This document shows, piece after piece, positions 34,407 to 41,710 of a stretch of 64,000 nt of DNA. Every line of letters begins with the position of its first letter. Positions within the stretch are counted from its first letter, which is position 1. The position numbers were made by a program, and so were the translations under genes. The stretch is from JBMNFB01 sp050949085 (GTDB taxonomy: Bacteria > Bacillota > UBA994 > UBA5500): positions 1,116,001 through 1,180,000 of the forward strand of contig JBMNFB010000001.1 in the NCBI GenBank assembly GCA_050949085.1, in the 5' to 3' direction. The notes beneath the pieces are model-generated. The model searched no databases and was not told the DNA's origin. It was given only the letters and a program-made list of their open reading frames with translations.

Positions 34407-36317
34407 TCAAGGGTTCACTTCATCCTCGACAAGACTCTCCCATTCCGTATATAAAGCTACCAGTTCAGTTTCCACCTGACGGTAGCGCAGCACGGTTTCC
34501 TGAGCATCAGGCGACTTGTAGAGATTGGGATCGGCCAGCAGCAATTCCAGGTTGCCCCTCTCTTCCTCCAGCTGCGCGATCTCCGCCTCCAGTTCGGCCA
34601 GCCGCCGGGCGCGAGCCTCCCTCTGGCGCGCCGCTTCAGCCTGATGATTCTGCTTGACCTGGGGCCGTGGTCGATCACCCGGGGCAGGCAGAGCGACTGC
34701 CGACGCCCGCTCTGCCTGCAGCGTCTCCTGAAATTGATCATACCCACCGCGGAAGTCGCGAATCTCTCCCGCATTGAAATACCATATCCGATTGACGATC
34801 TGCTGCAGGAAATAGCGGTCGTGCGAAACGATAAACAGCGTGCCCGGATACTCTAGCAGCGCCTGCTCCAGCGATTCCCGGGCCGGGATATCCAGATGGT
34901 TAGTTGGCTCATCGAGGATCAGCACATTGGCCTGCGAGAGGAGCAGTTTGGCCAGGATCAGGCGATTGCGCTCGCCGCCGCTCAGGCTGGCTACCTTTTG
35001 AAACACACTCTCTCCAGTGAAGAGGAATCGGGCCAGCCAGCTGCGCCCTGCCGCTGGTAACAGGCCGGTCCCCGCCAGCAGGCTGTCCAGCACCGTCTGC
35101 TCTTCGTCCGGCAGGCGTAGATCCTGGCTGAAGTAGCCAAGATCGATGCTGGCCCCCCAGCGCAACCGTCCTTCATCGGCGGGAAGCTCGCCCAACAGGA
35201 TACGCAGCAGGGTGGTCTTGCCCGAGCCGTTCGGCCCCACCAGAGCAATCCGCTCCCGCGACTTGACCTCTGCCGAGAAAGCGCGAAACAGCGGCTTGCC
35301 CGGATAAGTCTTGCTCAAGTCGGAGATGGCCAGCACATCGTTGCCGCTGCGCCGTCGCACCTCGGCTCGCAAGCGCATCTTCCGCTGCTGGGAGAGCCGC
35401 TGCACCGGCTGCATCCGATCCAGCCGCTTCTGCCAGCTGGCCGCCGCCGTCGCTCTCGTGCCGGCCTTGAACTTGGCCACCAGCCTCTCGAGCTGTTGGC
35501 GTTCTCGCGCCTGCTCCCTGGCCAGCAGGTCCAGCCGCTGCGCCCGCTCTTCCCGCTGCTGCAGGTAACTCGAGTAGTTCCCGCTGTAAACAATGATCTT
35601 GTGGTTGTCCAGTTCCCAAATTCTGTTGGACACGGCATCCAGGAACTGGCGATCATGGGAGACTACCAGCAGCGCCCCTGGATAAGCGACCAGTTGCGAC
35701 TCCAGCCAGGTGATGGCCTCAAGATCGAGATGATTAGTCGGCTCGTCCAGCAATAGCAGGTTGGGCTGGAAGAGCAGCAAACGGGCCAACGCCACCCGCG
35801 TCAGCTGTCCGCCGGACAACTGCTGCAGCTGCAGTGTCCACGCATTCTCGGGCAGGCCCAGCCCAGTGAGGGTTGACCGGACTCGCACCTCGGCATTGTA
35901 GCCCTCCAGCCGCTCGAACTCAGCGTTCGTCCGTTCATAGTCGCGCATCACCCGCTGCAGCTGCGCTTCGTCCTGATAGACGGCCTCGCTGGCCATCCTC
36001 TCCTCAAGGCGGCGCAGCCGCTGCTCAACAGCCATCACCGGCCCCAGGGCTGCACTGGCGGCCTGCCAGACGGTGAGGTCGTCAGGAAGGGCCAGATCCT
36101 GGCTCAGGTAGCCCAGCTCGGCGCCAGCCGCCAGGGTAACCGTTCCCCCGTCGGGCTCTTCCTGCCCGGCGATGATCCGCAGCAGCGTTGTCTTGCCGCT
36201 GCCGTTCCTGCCGATCAGCCCGACGCGCTCGCCTCGAGCCAGATTGAAGCCGATATCCAGCAAAACCGGATTGGCCGCGTAATACTTACAGAGACCCTGC
36301 GCAGAGATCAGGCTCAT
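34407..36317 (-). CDS. ABC-F family ATPase
   Basis: The 636-residue protein has two ATPase domains without membrane segments. The Walker A motifs are GRNGSGKTT and GPNGSGKTT, with signatures LSGGQ and LSGGE, two copies of LLLDEPTNHLD/LILDEPTNHLD, an inter-domain linker (~240-300) and a C-terminal coiled-coil (~540-636). ABC-F proteins act on the ribosomal E site; some protect against antibiotics. The subgroup (Uup, YdiF or resistance type) needs phylogeny. AAGGGGG precedes the ATG. Its leader looks attenuator-like. Confidence 0.92.
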   Translation of the reverse strand: MSLISAQGLCKYYAANPVLLDIGFNLARGERVGLIGRNGSGKTTLLRIIAGQEEPDGGTVTLAAGAELGYLSQDLALPDDLTVWQAASAALGPVMAVEQRLRRLEERMASEAVYQDEAQLQRVMRDYERTNAEFERLEGYNAEVRVRSTLTGLGLPENAWTLQLQQLSGGQLTRVALARLLLFQPNLLLLDEPTNHLDLEAITWLESQLVAYPGALLVVSHDRQFLDAVSNRIWELDNHKIIVYSGNYSSYLQQREERAQRLDLLAREQARERQQLERLVAKFKAGTRATAAASWQKRLDRMQPVQRLSQQRKMRLRAEVRRRSGNDVLAISDLSKTYPGKPLFRAFSAEVKSRERIALVGPNGSGKTTLLRILLGELPADEGRLRWGASIDLGYFSQDLRLPDEEQTVLDSLLAGTGLLPAAGRSWLARFLFTGESVFQKVASLSGGERNRLILAKLLLSQANVLILDEPTNHLDIPARESLEQALLEYPGTLFIVSHDRYFLQQIVNRIWYFNAGEIRDFRGGYDQFQETLQAERASAVALPAPGDRPRPQVKQNHQAEAARQREARARRLAELEAEIAQLEEERGNLELLLADPNLYKSPDAQETVLRYRQVETELVALYTEWESLVEDEVNP

Positions 36318-36385
36318 ACGATAACCCCCTTAAAGAATAATGGGTGAAGCTCCAGTCGCGCAGGATCGATTGGTCTGGAAAAGGG

Positions 36386-36411
36386 AAAAACCCGGACGCG
36401 CTCATCCAGGC
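36386..36411 (-). terminator. terminator-like hairpin in the ABC-F leader
   Basis: On the minus strand CCTGGA and TCCGGG (six pairs, one G-T) enclose an eight-base loop, followed by TTTTTCCCTTTT. It sits about 70 bases before the ABC-F start codon and about 95 bases after the mini-ORF stop. Confidence 0.5.
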
Positions 36412-36503
36412 AGGCTGAAGGAGCTTTCTCTTCTGGGCGATCCCGCGCAAGAAATGCACACCAAGAGGCCCTCGAGCAGCGCTCCAGGGCTCGGCCACAT
36501 TTC

Positions 36504-36524
36504 TCAGGCGCAGATCACCAACAT
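36504..36524 (-). CDS. six-codon leader peptide upstream of the ABC-F gene
   Basis: Just downstream of a consensus-like promoter, AAGGAG (plus 36534-36539) and a nine-base spacer precede ATG TTG GTG ATC TGC GCC TGA, encoding MLVICA. The segment GAAGGAGCT over this ribosome binding site (36532-36540) is exactly complementary to AGCTCCTTC (36417-36425), just before the terminator-like hairpin. This matches the architecture of ribosome-mediated attenuators of antibiotic-resistance ABC-F genes. Translation is inferred. Confidence 0.5.
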   Translation of the reverse strand: MLVICA

Positions 36525-36549
36525 CGAAACCAGCTCCTTCCTCGCATCA

Positions 36550-36579
36550 ATTGTACGGTGGGCAGGCGATTCGTGTCAA
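36550..36579 (-). promoter_or_regulatory. sigma-A-type promoter of the ABC-F leader
   Basis: On the minus strand TTGACA (36574-36579), an 18-base spacer and TACAAT (36550-36555). Confidence 0.75.
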
Positions 36580-36655
36580 CCAGCGGCCGAAGCCGCAGAA
36601 CATGATCCGCGCTCCCTGCGCATAGGGTGGTGTAAAGGGCAGAAGGAGGGCATGT

Positions 36656-37102
36656 ATGCGAGGAATCACCGTTTACCCTGACTATGGACCCCTTCGCTGG
36701 AAAGAGGAGCGCCAGTGGTCGCATCTGATCAAGCTGCCTGGCGTCAAGTCAGGCATGAGGATACCGGTCACCTGCCGCCTGACCAGCTGTCAGCACCGGA
36801 TAGTCACGCCTCGCCGGGTCAGGGTGCAGGCGGAGATAGATCTGAGCACGGAGGAAATCCGGCTGCAGAGCGATCAGGGGCCACGCGTGCGCTGGAAGTC
36901 GGCCCCTGAGGTCATACCCTGTGTCAGTGCGTCCGTCACCATCAACCATATGATTGTCATTCCGAAAGACCAGCCTGCCATCCTGCAGGTGAGTGATTTC
37001 CAGGCAAAGGGCTGCGTTGAGCTGGTGACAGTGCTGCGCGACCGGGTGATTGTCAAGGGCAGTCTGAAGATGCAGCTGGAGGCAATGACGAGGCGTGGCT
37101 GA
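36656..37102 (+). CDS. hypothetical protein, possible single SPOCS/DUF3794-like domain
   Basis: The 148-residue protein is beta-rich by eye and ends VELVTVLRDRVIVKGSLKMQL. That resembles the 'operdrvivkGtl' strand pair of DUF3794/SPOCS domains found in SipL and spore coat proteins. It has cysteines at CRLTSCQHR and two further single Cys, and no signal peptide. AAGGAGGG lies ahead of the ATG at 36656. The domain call is tentative. Confidence 0.6.
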   Translation: MRGITVYPDYGPLRWKEERQWSHLIKLPGVKSGMRIPVTCRLTSCQHRIVTPRRVRVQAEIDLSTEEIRLQSDQGPRVRWKSAPEVIPCVSASVTINHMIVIPKDQPAILQVSDFQAKGCVELVTVLRDRVIVKGSLKMQLEAMTRRG

Positions 37103-37125
37103 GAGGCACGCCCTAGACAGATGAA

Positions 37126-37165
37126 AAGCACCGTCGGCGCATGCGCGGCATGGCCGATGGTGCTT
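37126..37165. terminator. bidirectional terminator
   Basis: A 13-bp stem with one wobble, AAGCACCGTCGGC (37126-37138) / GCCGATGGTGCTT (37153-37165), lies between convergent genes. Confidence 0.75.
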
Positions 37166-37179
37166 AAGTTTACTCCGGT

Positions 37180-37368
37180 CTACTTTGAGTCGCTGGCCAA
37201 CACGCCAGCCCGGGCATAGTTGGTGCGGGGCATATCGCGAATAATGATGGAAACAGCGCTCGGGGGACAGTTGACCGATTCCACGATGGCCTGCGTTACC
37301 TTTTCTGCCAGAGCCCGCTTCTGCTCCGTCGTCCGGCCTTCCAGCAATTCGATCTGAACTATTGGCAT
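37180..37368 (-). CDS. 4-oxalocrotonate tautomerase family protein
   Basis: The 62-residue protein starts MPIVQIELLEGRTTEQKR, exposing the catalytic Pro1 after Met removal, and contains ALAEKVTQAIVES and the SVNCPPSAVSIII strand. Small tautomerases of this size form hexamers and act on enol/keto substrates; the natural substrate in Firmicutes (YwhB type) is usually unknown. AGGAGGTGAG precedes the ATG at 37368. Confidence 0.92.
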   Translation of the reverse strand: MPIVQIELLEGRTTEQKRALAEKVTQAIVESVNCPPSAVSIIIRDMPRTNYARAGVLASDSK

Positions 37369-37397
37369 CGTCTCACCTCCTGCCGCTGTTTTCGCCG

Positions 37398-37658
37398 CTA
37401 GGGCTGGCATTCCTGCCCGCTATCCTCTGGATCTGCAATCTCACCCCGCTTTTCTCCCGTGGCCCGGTTCTTCTGGCGGAGACGGCCGGACATCACCCCA
37501 CCGACGAGGCCAGCTTCCTGAGCGCTGAGCTGTGCCCAGCCCCCTGCCCTCACCTTCTCCAGCAGGCCCAACTCCTCAGCGATCTCCAGCTTCATCAGGT
37601 CGCGAGGCGTCAGCGGTCTTGGTTTCTTCCTGGTCGCCTGGCGCTTCTCCTTGGACAA
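37398..37658 (-). CDS. alpha/beta-type small acid-soluble spore protein (SspF-like)
   Basis: The 86-residue protein contains LTPRDLMKLEIAEELGLLEK and VRAGGWAQLSAQEAGLVGG, the two helices of the alpha/beta SASP family, including the LKxEIAxELG and GW...EAGxxGG cores. SASPs coat spore DNA and protect it from UV. A TTG start at 37658 has AGGAGGTG six bases upstream. An exact sigma-G/F-type -10 CATACTA lies 22 bases before it. A polar C-terminal extension of ~25 residues is unusual. Confidence 0.85.
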   Translation of the reverse strand: MSKEKRQATRKKPRPLTPRDLMKLEIAEELGLLEKVRAGGWAQLSAQEAGLVGGVMSGRLRQKNRATGEKRGEIADPEDSGQECQP

Positions 37659-37663
37659 AGCAA

Positions 37664-37700
37664 ACACCTCCTCTGCCACTAGTATGGCAAGAGGAGGTGT
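37664..37700 (-). promoter_or_regulatory. forespore-type -10 element inside an inverted repeat covering the SASP ribosome binding site
   Basis: Arms ACACCTCCTC and GAGGAGGTGT (37691-37700 and 37664-37673 on the minus strand) pair perfectly over 10 bp, extended by TGCC/GGCA, with a loop that contains CATACTA (37680-37686). A transcript starting upstream would have its ribosome binding site sequestered; one starting from CATACTA would lack the 5' arm. No good -35 was found. Confidence 0.55.
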
Positions 37701-37719
37701 CTGCTAATTAATGCCCTTA

Positions 37720-37833
37720 CTACTTGGACTCTGCCTTCTTCTCGAACTCCTTGCCCTCGCACTGCGGGCACTTGCGCGGCTTGCAGCGTCCTTCCTTCTC
37801 GAACCCACAGTTCTTGCATACAAACAGTGCCAT
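37720..37833 (-). CDS. 37-residue RCKP-type rubredoxin-like zinc ribbon
   Basis: Behind GGAGGAGAG, the ATG at 37833 encodes MALFVCKNCGFEKEGRCKPR followed by a second CxxC (KCPQCEG) and a Lys/Glu-rich tail. The CxxC...RCKP...CPxC pattern is that of short rubredoxin-like proteins often found beside PerR/Fur regulators and rubrerythrins in anaerobes. It lies 37 bases after the regulator gene, suggesting a shared peroxide or metal response. Confidence 0.85.
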   Translation of the reverse strand: MALFVCKNCGFEKEGRCKPRKCPQCEGKEFEKKAESK

Positions 37834-37870
37834 AGACTCTCCTCCTCTGGATTGATCTTATCGCGGATCG

Positions 37871-38299
37871 TCAGTCGCCTGACGGTGTCCTTCCCTTCTC
37901 TCTGAGACAGCCGCCACATGTTCCGTAGAACTCCAGCCGATGTCCAGCCACCTGGCCTGGAAAGCTCTTTGCCGCCTCCTGATCCAGCTCTGGCCTGTGA
38001 CTCATGGGCACATCGTAGACGCGCCCGCACTCCAGACAGCGGAAATGGTAATGCGGCACCGCATTCCCGTCAAATCGATCCTGACCGCTTCCATAACTCA
38101 GGCTCTGCGCCTCCCCCATCTCAACCAGTGCCCGCAGATTGCGATAGATCGTACCCAGACTGACATTGGGCAGATCCTCGCGCACCCGATTGTAAACCCA
38201 GTCAGCCGTCGGATGACTGGTGGTGCTGCGCAATGCCTGCAGGATCAGGCGCCGCTGCGTCGTCATGCGCTGAAAACCGGTCATCATGTGCGCCCCCAT
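37871..38299 (-). CDS. Fur-family regulator, PerR-like
   Basis: The ~142-residue protein has a winged helix (TTQRRLILQAL ... VSLGTIYRNLRALVE) and the dimerisation domain. Structural zinc is held by Cys88/Cys91 (CLEC) and Cys128/Cys131 (CGGC). Regulatory-metal residues match PerR: His29, Asp77 (DRFDGN), His83 and His85 (HYH) and Asp96 (VYDV), where Fur usually has Glu. A peroxide sensor is therefore more likely than an iron sensor. The start is uncertain among ATGs at 38299, 38287 and 38284. Confidence 0.85.
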   Translation of the reverse strand: MGAHMMTGFQRMTTQRRLILQALRSTTSHPTADWVYNRVREDLPNVSLGTIYRNLRALVEMGEAQSLSYGSGQDRFDGNAVPHYHFRCLECGRVYDVPMSHRPELDQEAAKSFPGQVAGHRLEFYGTCGGCLREKGRTPSGD

Positions 38300-38305
38300 A
38301 TTCGT

Positions 38306-38326
38306 AGTAATTATCATTAATGTCAT
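38306..38326. promoter_or_regulatory. possible Per/Fur box
   Basis: AGTAATTATCATTAATGTCAT, just upstream of the regulator start, resembles the A/T-rich TTATAATNATTATAA and NAT(A/T)AT repeats of Per and Fur boxes and would give autoregulation. The match is partial. Confidence 0.5.
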
Positions 38327-38359
38327 TTTAGACGAGACAGCCGTGGCTGTCAACTAGTC

Positions 38360-38749
38360 TCAATAGGGATTACTGCGGCGCAGCAACCGGCGATACGTGC
38401 GCTGCAGCAGCATCTCGTCGGGCCCTCCCGCCTCGACCATTTCCAGCCCGCGCTTCAGCCACTCGAGTCCGGTCTGATACTGCCCGTGCCGGGCATAATG
38501 CAAGCCCAGACGCAAGTAAGCTCCAACTCGCTGCGGCTGTAGCTGCACAACCCATTCGGTGGCCCAGACCATCAGGTCGTCAAGTTGAAGACTCTGGCAG
38601 TCGGTAGCCAGCAGCTCCATCAGCTCGCCCAATTCTTTCAGGGTGTCGGCATTGGCCTGCAGCAGCGCCGCACGCAGGTAGTTGTCGGCTTCGTCCCATT
38701 GTCTGCGAATCGCCGCTCGCTTCGCTTTGGCAATAGTCTCCTGCACCAC
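38360..38749 (-). CDS. TPR-like helical protein, unknown function
   Basis: The 129-residue protein consists of helix pairs such as RRQWDEADNYLRAALLQAN and YLRLGLHYARHGQYQTGLEWL, the latter with good TPR spacing. It has no membrane segment. A GTG start at 38749 (or 38746) follows GGGGGGTGGG. It lies immediately upstream of the regulator gene but on a separate transcript by appearance; role unknown. Confidence 0.6.
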   Translation of the reverse strand: MVQETIAKAKRAAIRRQWDEADNYLRAALLQANADTLKELGELMELLATDCQSLQLDDLMVWATEWVVQLQPQRVGAYLRLGLHYARHGQYQTGLEWLKRGLEMVEAGGPDEMLLQRTYRRLLRRSNPY

Positions 38750-38837
38750 GAGCCCACCCCCCTCTTCACGGCAGGGAGTTCTGCATCAGGCAGCACGATT
38801 CCTGCTCTCGCTGCAGCAGATAGCGCAGAATCTTTCG

Positions 38838-39524
38838 TCAGACGAATCGATCCGCCGCTCTGCGGGATAGCCAGAATGTGGCACCAGCCAGGAGCAGCAG
38901 TTGTCCGCCGGTCCGCAGGACGGCCGTCGCTGCTGCGTCGGCAAAGAACTGTTCCGGCAGCAGGTTTATCAGCTGATCCTGTCGCGGATCCAGCATCCAG
39001 AGATCGTTGGAAAAGGCCAGCTCATGGAAACGGTCAAAGGCCTGGGTAAAATCCTGAGCGATGAGGAAGGCGGCCAGCAAGCCCAGCAGCAGAGCGCAGA
39101 CCGACGCCTGAAACATCGCCCGCCAGTACGCTGGAGCAGAGCGGTGACGGTGAGCAAGAATTCCCCAGAGGATCAGCGGCAAGAGCAGGCCCAGCGTCAG
39201 CCATCTGGCCCAGGAGAACAGCCGCTGCACGTCACGCATGTGGGCCACTTCCTTCTCGTTCAGAAAACTGCGTTCTACGCCCCCCATGACCATCTCCATA
39301 TTGGGATCCGATTCTCTTCCCATGAGGAAGCGCGTCGTCTGCCGGCTGAAGCGCTCAACTTCCTGCAATGTGGTGCCGATGTTCTGATAGCTTTGCAGCC
39401 TGGCAAACTCAGCCTGATACCAGTTAACGCTGTAGGCCACCGCCTGGATATTGATGAGCAGCGCCAGGAGCAGCAACCCAGAAGCAGTGCCCAGCGTCCT
39501 CAAGACTGCTAGTGCCTTCGCCAA
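38838..39524 (-). CDS. TIGR01906/DUF1461 integral membrane protein
   Basis: The 228-residue protein has four membrane helices. The conserved extracytoplasmic loop FLNEKEVAHMRDVQRLF and the DPRQDQLINLLPEQFF segment characterise the TIGR01906 family. Function unknown; members are common in Clostridia and lactobacilli. It starts with TTG at 39524 behind GGGGAGGGGAG. Confidence 0.85.
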   Translation of the reverse strand: MAKALAVLRTLGTASGLLLLALLINIQAVAYSVNWYQAEFARLQSYQNIGTTLQEVERFSRQTTRFLMGRESDPNMEMVMGGVERSFLNEKEVAHMRDVQRLFSWARWLTLGLLLPLILWGILAHRHRSAPAYWRAMFQASVCALLLGLLAAFLIAQDFTQAFDRFHELAFSNDLWMLDPRQDQLINLLPEQFFADAAATAVLRTGGQLLLLAGATFWLSRRAADRFV

Positions 39525-39554
39525 AATACTCCCCTCCCCATAGCCCAGCCGACG

Positions 39555-40535
39555 TCAGTTGTTCCCCACCGTATAAAGCGCAGCCTCTCCCCGCAGAACG
39601 CGTGCGATTTCCAGCGCACCCCGCCGGGCCAGTTCAATCAGACACTCGTCGGTGGAACCAGCCAGATGGGGGGTGACCACGACATTATCCAGCGATAGCA
39701 GCGGCGAGTCGCTGGACAGCGGTTCTGGGTCAAACACATCCAGCGCAGCCGCCGCCAGCCTGCCGCTGGTCAGCGCCTCATAGAGTGCAGCCTGATCCAC
39801 AATGGGGCCGCGCGCCGTGTTGATCAGGATCGAACCAGGCTTGAAGCTGGCGAGACGCTGGGCGGAGATGAGGTGATGGGTCTCTTCCGTCAGGGGCAGA
39901 TGGAGGCTGACGATGTCGCTGCTTGCCAGGAGCTCCGGCAGCGGCAGAAAAATGCAGTCGGCAAACTGTGGATCAGAGTTGCGCCCCAGCAGGTCGTAGT
40001 AGGCAACCTCCGCCCCGAAGGCGCGCAGCAGATGGGCGACCCGCCGGGCGATGTTGCCAAACCCCACCAGGCCGACCCGCTGGCCGCGCAGCTCGCGGCC
40101 GCTTTGCCGGGCCTGCTCCCAGCTGGCTGTACGCAGCCGCCGGTCGGCCAGGGGAATCTGCCGGAGGACAGCCAGCATCAGCCCGATGGTCATCTCCGCC
40201 ACGGCCGGAGCATTAGCCCCGGGAATGTTGGTGACCATGACACCGGCAGCTCTGGCGCTGGCCACATCCACCTGATCCACCCCGGCCCCGTGCAGGGTAA
40301 TGACTTTCAGGTGCGGGCAACGGGCGATCAGTTGGGCGGGGATGAGACCGGTGCGGACAAACAGCGCAGCAGCCGGGTAAATGCGTTGCCAGTATTGCTC
40401 CTGCTCGGCCTCGCTATCCAGCCGGAACGGCAGGGGCACAAGGTCGATGTCTGCCCAGTCACCCAGCGTTTCGCGAAAGATATCCACGCGCACCGGGGTT
40501 TCCGGGGTGGCGGTGATCACAATCAGGGGGCGCAT
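39555..40535 (-). CDS. D-isomer-specific 2-hydroxyacid dehydrogenase
   Basis: The protein has the NAD-binding motif GLVGFGNIARRVAHLL, the catalytic Arg (NTARGPIVD), a Glu/Asp region (LDVFDPEPL) and the His of TPHLAGS. It belongs with phosphoglycerate dehydrogenase-like and hydroxypyruvate-reductase-like enzymes but lacks an ACT domain, so SerA is not assigned. The ATG at 40535 has AGAGGA at slightly long spacing; an ATG four codons earlier is too close to it. Confidence 0.85.
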   Translation of the reverse strand: MRPLIVITATPETPVRVDIFRETLGDWADIDLVPLPFRLDSEAEQEQYWQRIYPAAALFVRTGLIPAQLIARCPHLKVITLHGAGVDQVDVASARAAGVMVTNIPGANAPAVAEMTIGLMLAVLRQIPLADRRLRTASWEQARQSGRELRGQRVGLVGFGNIARRVAHLLRAFGAEVAYYDLLGRNSDPQFADCIFLPLPELLASSDIVSLHLPLTEETHHLISAQRLASFKPGSILINTARGPIVDQAALYEALTSGRLAAAALDVFDPEPLSSDSPLLSLDNVVVTPHLAGSTDECLIELARRGALEIARVLRGEAALYTVGNN

Positions 40536-40680
40536 ATCGTTCACCATCCTCTTGTCTAGTCTTTTGGCTTTTGTCTCGATCTGGGCTGCGCTATCGCCCA
40601 GGAAAGGAAGGCGGCGCAAGCGAGGCAACCTGTGTTATACTAGGCGGAGAAACGCAAAGCATCGATCTGAGGTGATGATG

Positions 40681-41688
40681 ATGAATACACAGGGTTTGCC
40701 CAAAGTACGTATTCTTGCTACCGGCGGCACCATCGCCGGCACGGGAAGCTCCCCACTCCAGACCGGGGGATACAAGGCTGGACAGCTGTCGGTGGACGAA
40801 CTCGTCCAGGCGGCCCCAGGCCTTGAACAGATCGCCCGCATCGAGGGAGAGCAGGTCTGCAACGTAGCCAGCCTGGCGGTCACCAACACCATCTGGCTGG
40901 AACTCGCCCGCCGCATCAATGCCGCCCTGCGGGAGCCGGACCTGGCCGGCGTGGTCGTCACTCACGGGACCGACACCCTGGAGGAGACGGCCTATTTCCT
41001 GCACCTGGTAGTCAAGAGCCGAAAGCCAGTGGTCGTCGTTGGGGCGATGCGCCCGGCCACTGCTCTCAGTCCCGACGGCCCGCTGAATCTGGTTAACGCC
41101 GTGCGGGTGGCCGCCAGCCCGGCAGCTGTCGGCTGCGGCGTCCTGGTCGTGCTCAACGATGAGATTTTCTCCGCCCGGGACGCGACGAAAGGCAGCACCT
41201 ATCAGCTGAATGCATTCCGCTCCCCTGATCTCGGCCCGCTGGGCAGCATCAACAACGGGGTGATCTCGCTTTACCATAAACCAACCCGCCGCCATACCTG
41301 GGAGACTGAGTTCTGCGTCGAGCAATTGCCCACCCTGCCCCGCACCGATATTATCTACAGCCACATTGAGGCGGACGCAGTAGCCGTCGACGCCCTGGTG
41401 GCGGCCGGCAGCCGTGGGATCGTCCTCGCCGGCGCCGGATCCGGTCATACGACTCAGGCGGCCCACGCCGCGCTGGGAGCAGCCAGCACAGGGCACGGCG
41501 TCGTCATCGTCCGCTCCTCGCGGGTGGGCGGCGGCCGCATCCTGCCCACAAGCGACGAGAGGCTGGAGGCGGGCGCAGCCGTGGGCGGCGACAATCTCAA
41601 TCCAGAGAAGGCGCGCGTTCTGCTGACGCTGGCCTTGACCCGAACGACGGAGCCGCGGGAGATCCAGCGCATGTTCAACACCTATTAG
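40681..41688 (+). CDS. L-asparaginase type I/II
   Basis: The 335-residue protein has both catalytic threonine motifs, ILATGGTIAGTG (N-terminus) and VVVTHGTDTLEETAYFL, plus the GGR(I/V)LP C-terminal region. It hydrolyses asparagine to aspartate and ammonia. No signal peptide is present, so it is cytoplasmic. The third of three consecutive ATGs (40681) has best spacing from GAGGTG. A TTATACT -10-like box lies ~45 bases upstream, without a clear -35. Confidence 0.93.
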   Translation: MNTQGLPKVRILATGGTIAGTGSSPLQTGGYKAGQLSVDELVQAAPGLEQIARIEGEQVCNVASLAVTNTIWLELARRINAALREPDLAGVVVTHGTDTLEETAYFLHLVVKSRKPVVVVGAMRPATALSPDGPLNLVNAVRVAASPAAVGCGVLVVLNDEIFSARDATKGSTYQLNAFRSPDLGPLGSINNGVISLYHKPTRRHTWETEFCVEQLPTLPRTDIIYSHIEADAVAVDALVAAGSRGIVLAGAGSGHTTQAAHAALGAASTGHGVVIVRSSRVGGGRILPTSDERLEAGAAVGGDNLNPEKARVLLTLALTRTTEPREIQRMFNTY

Positions 41689-41710
41689 AAAAAGCTGCAG
41701 GCTACCCCAA

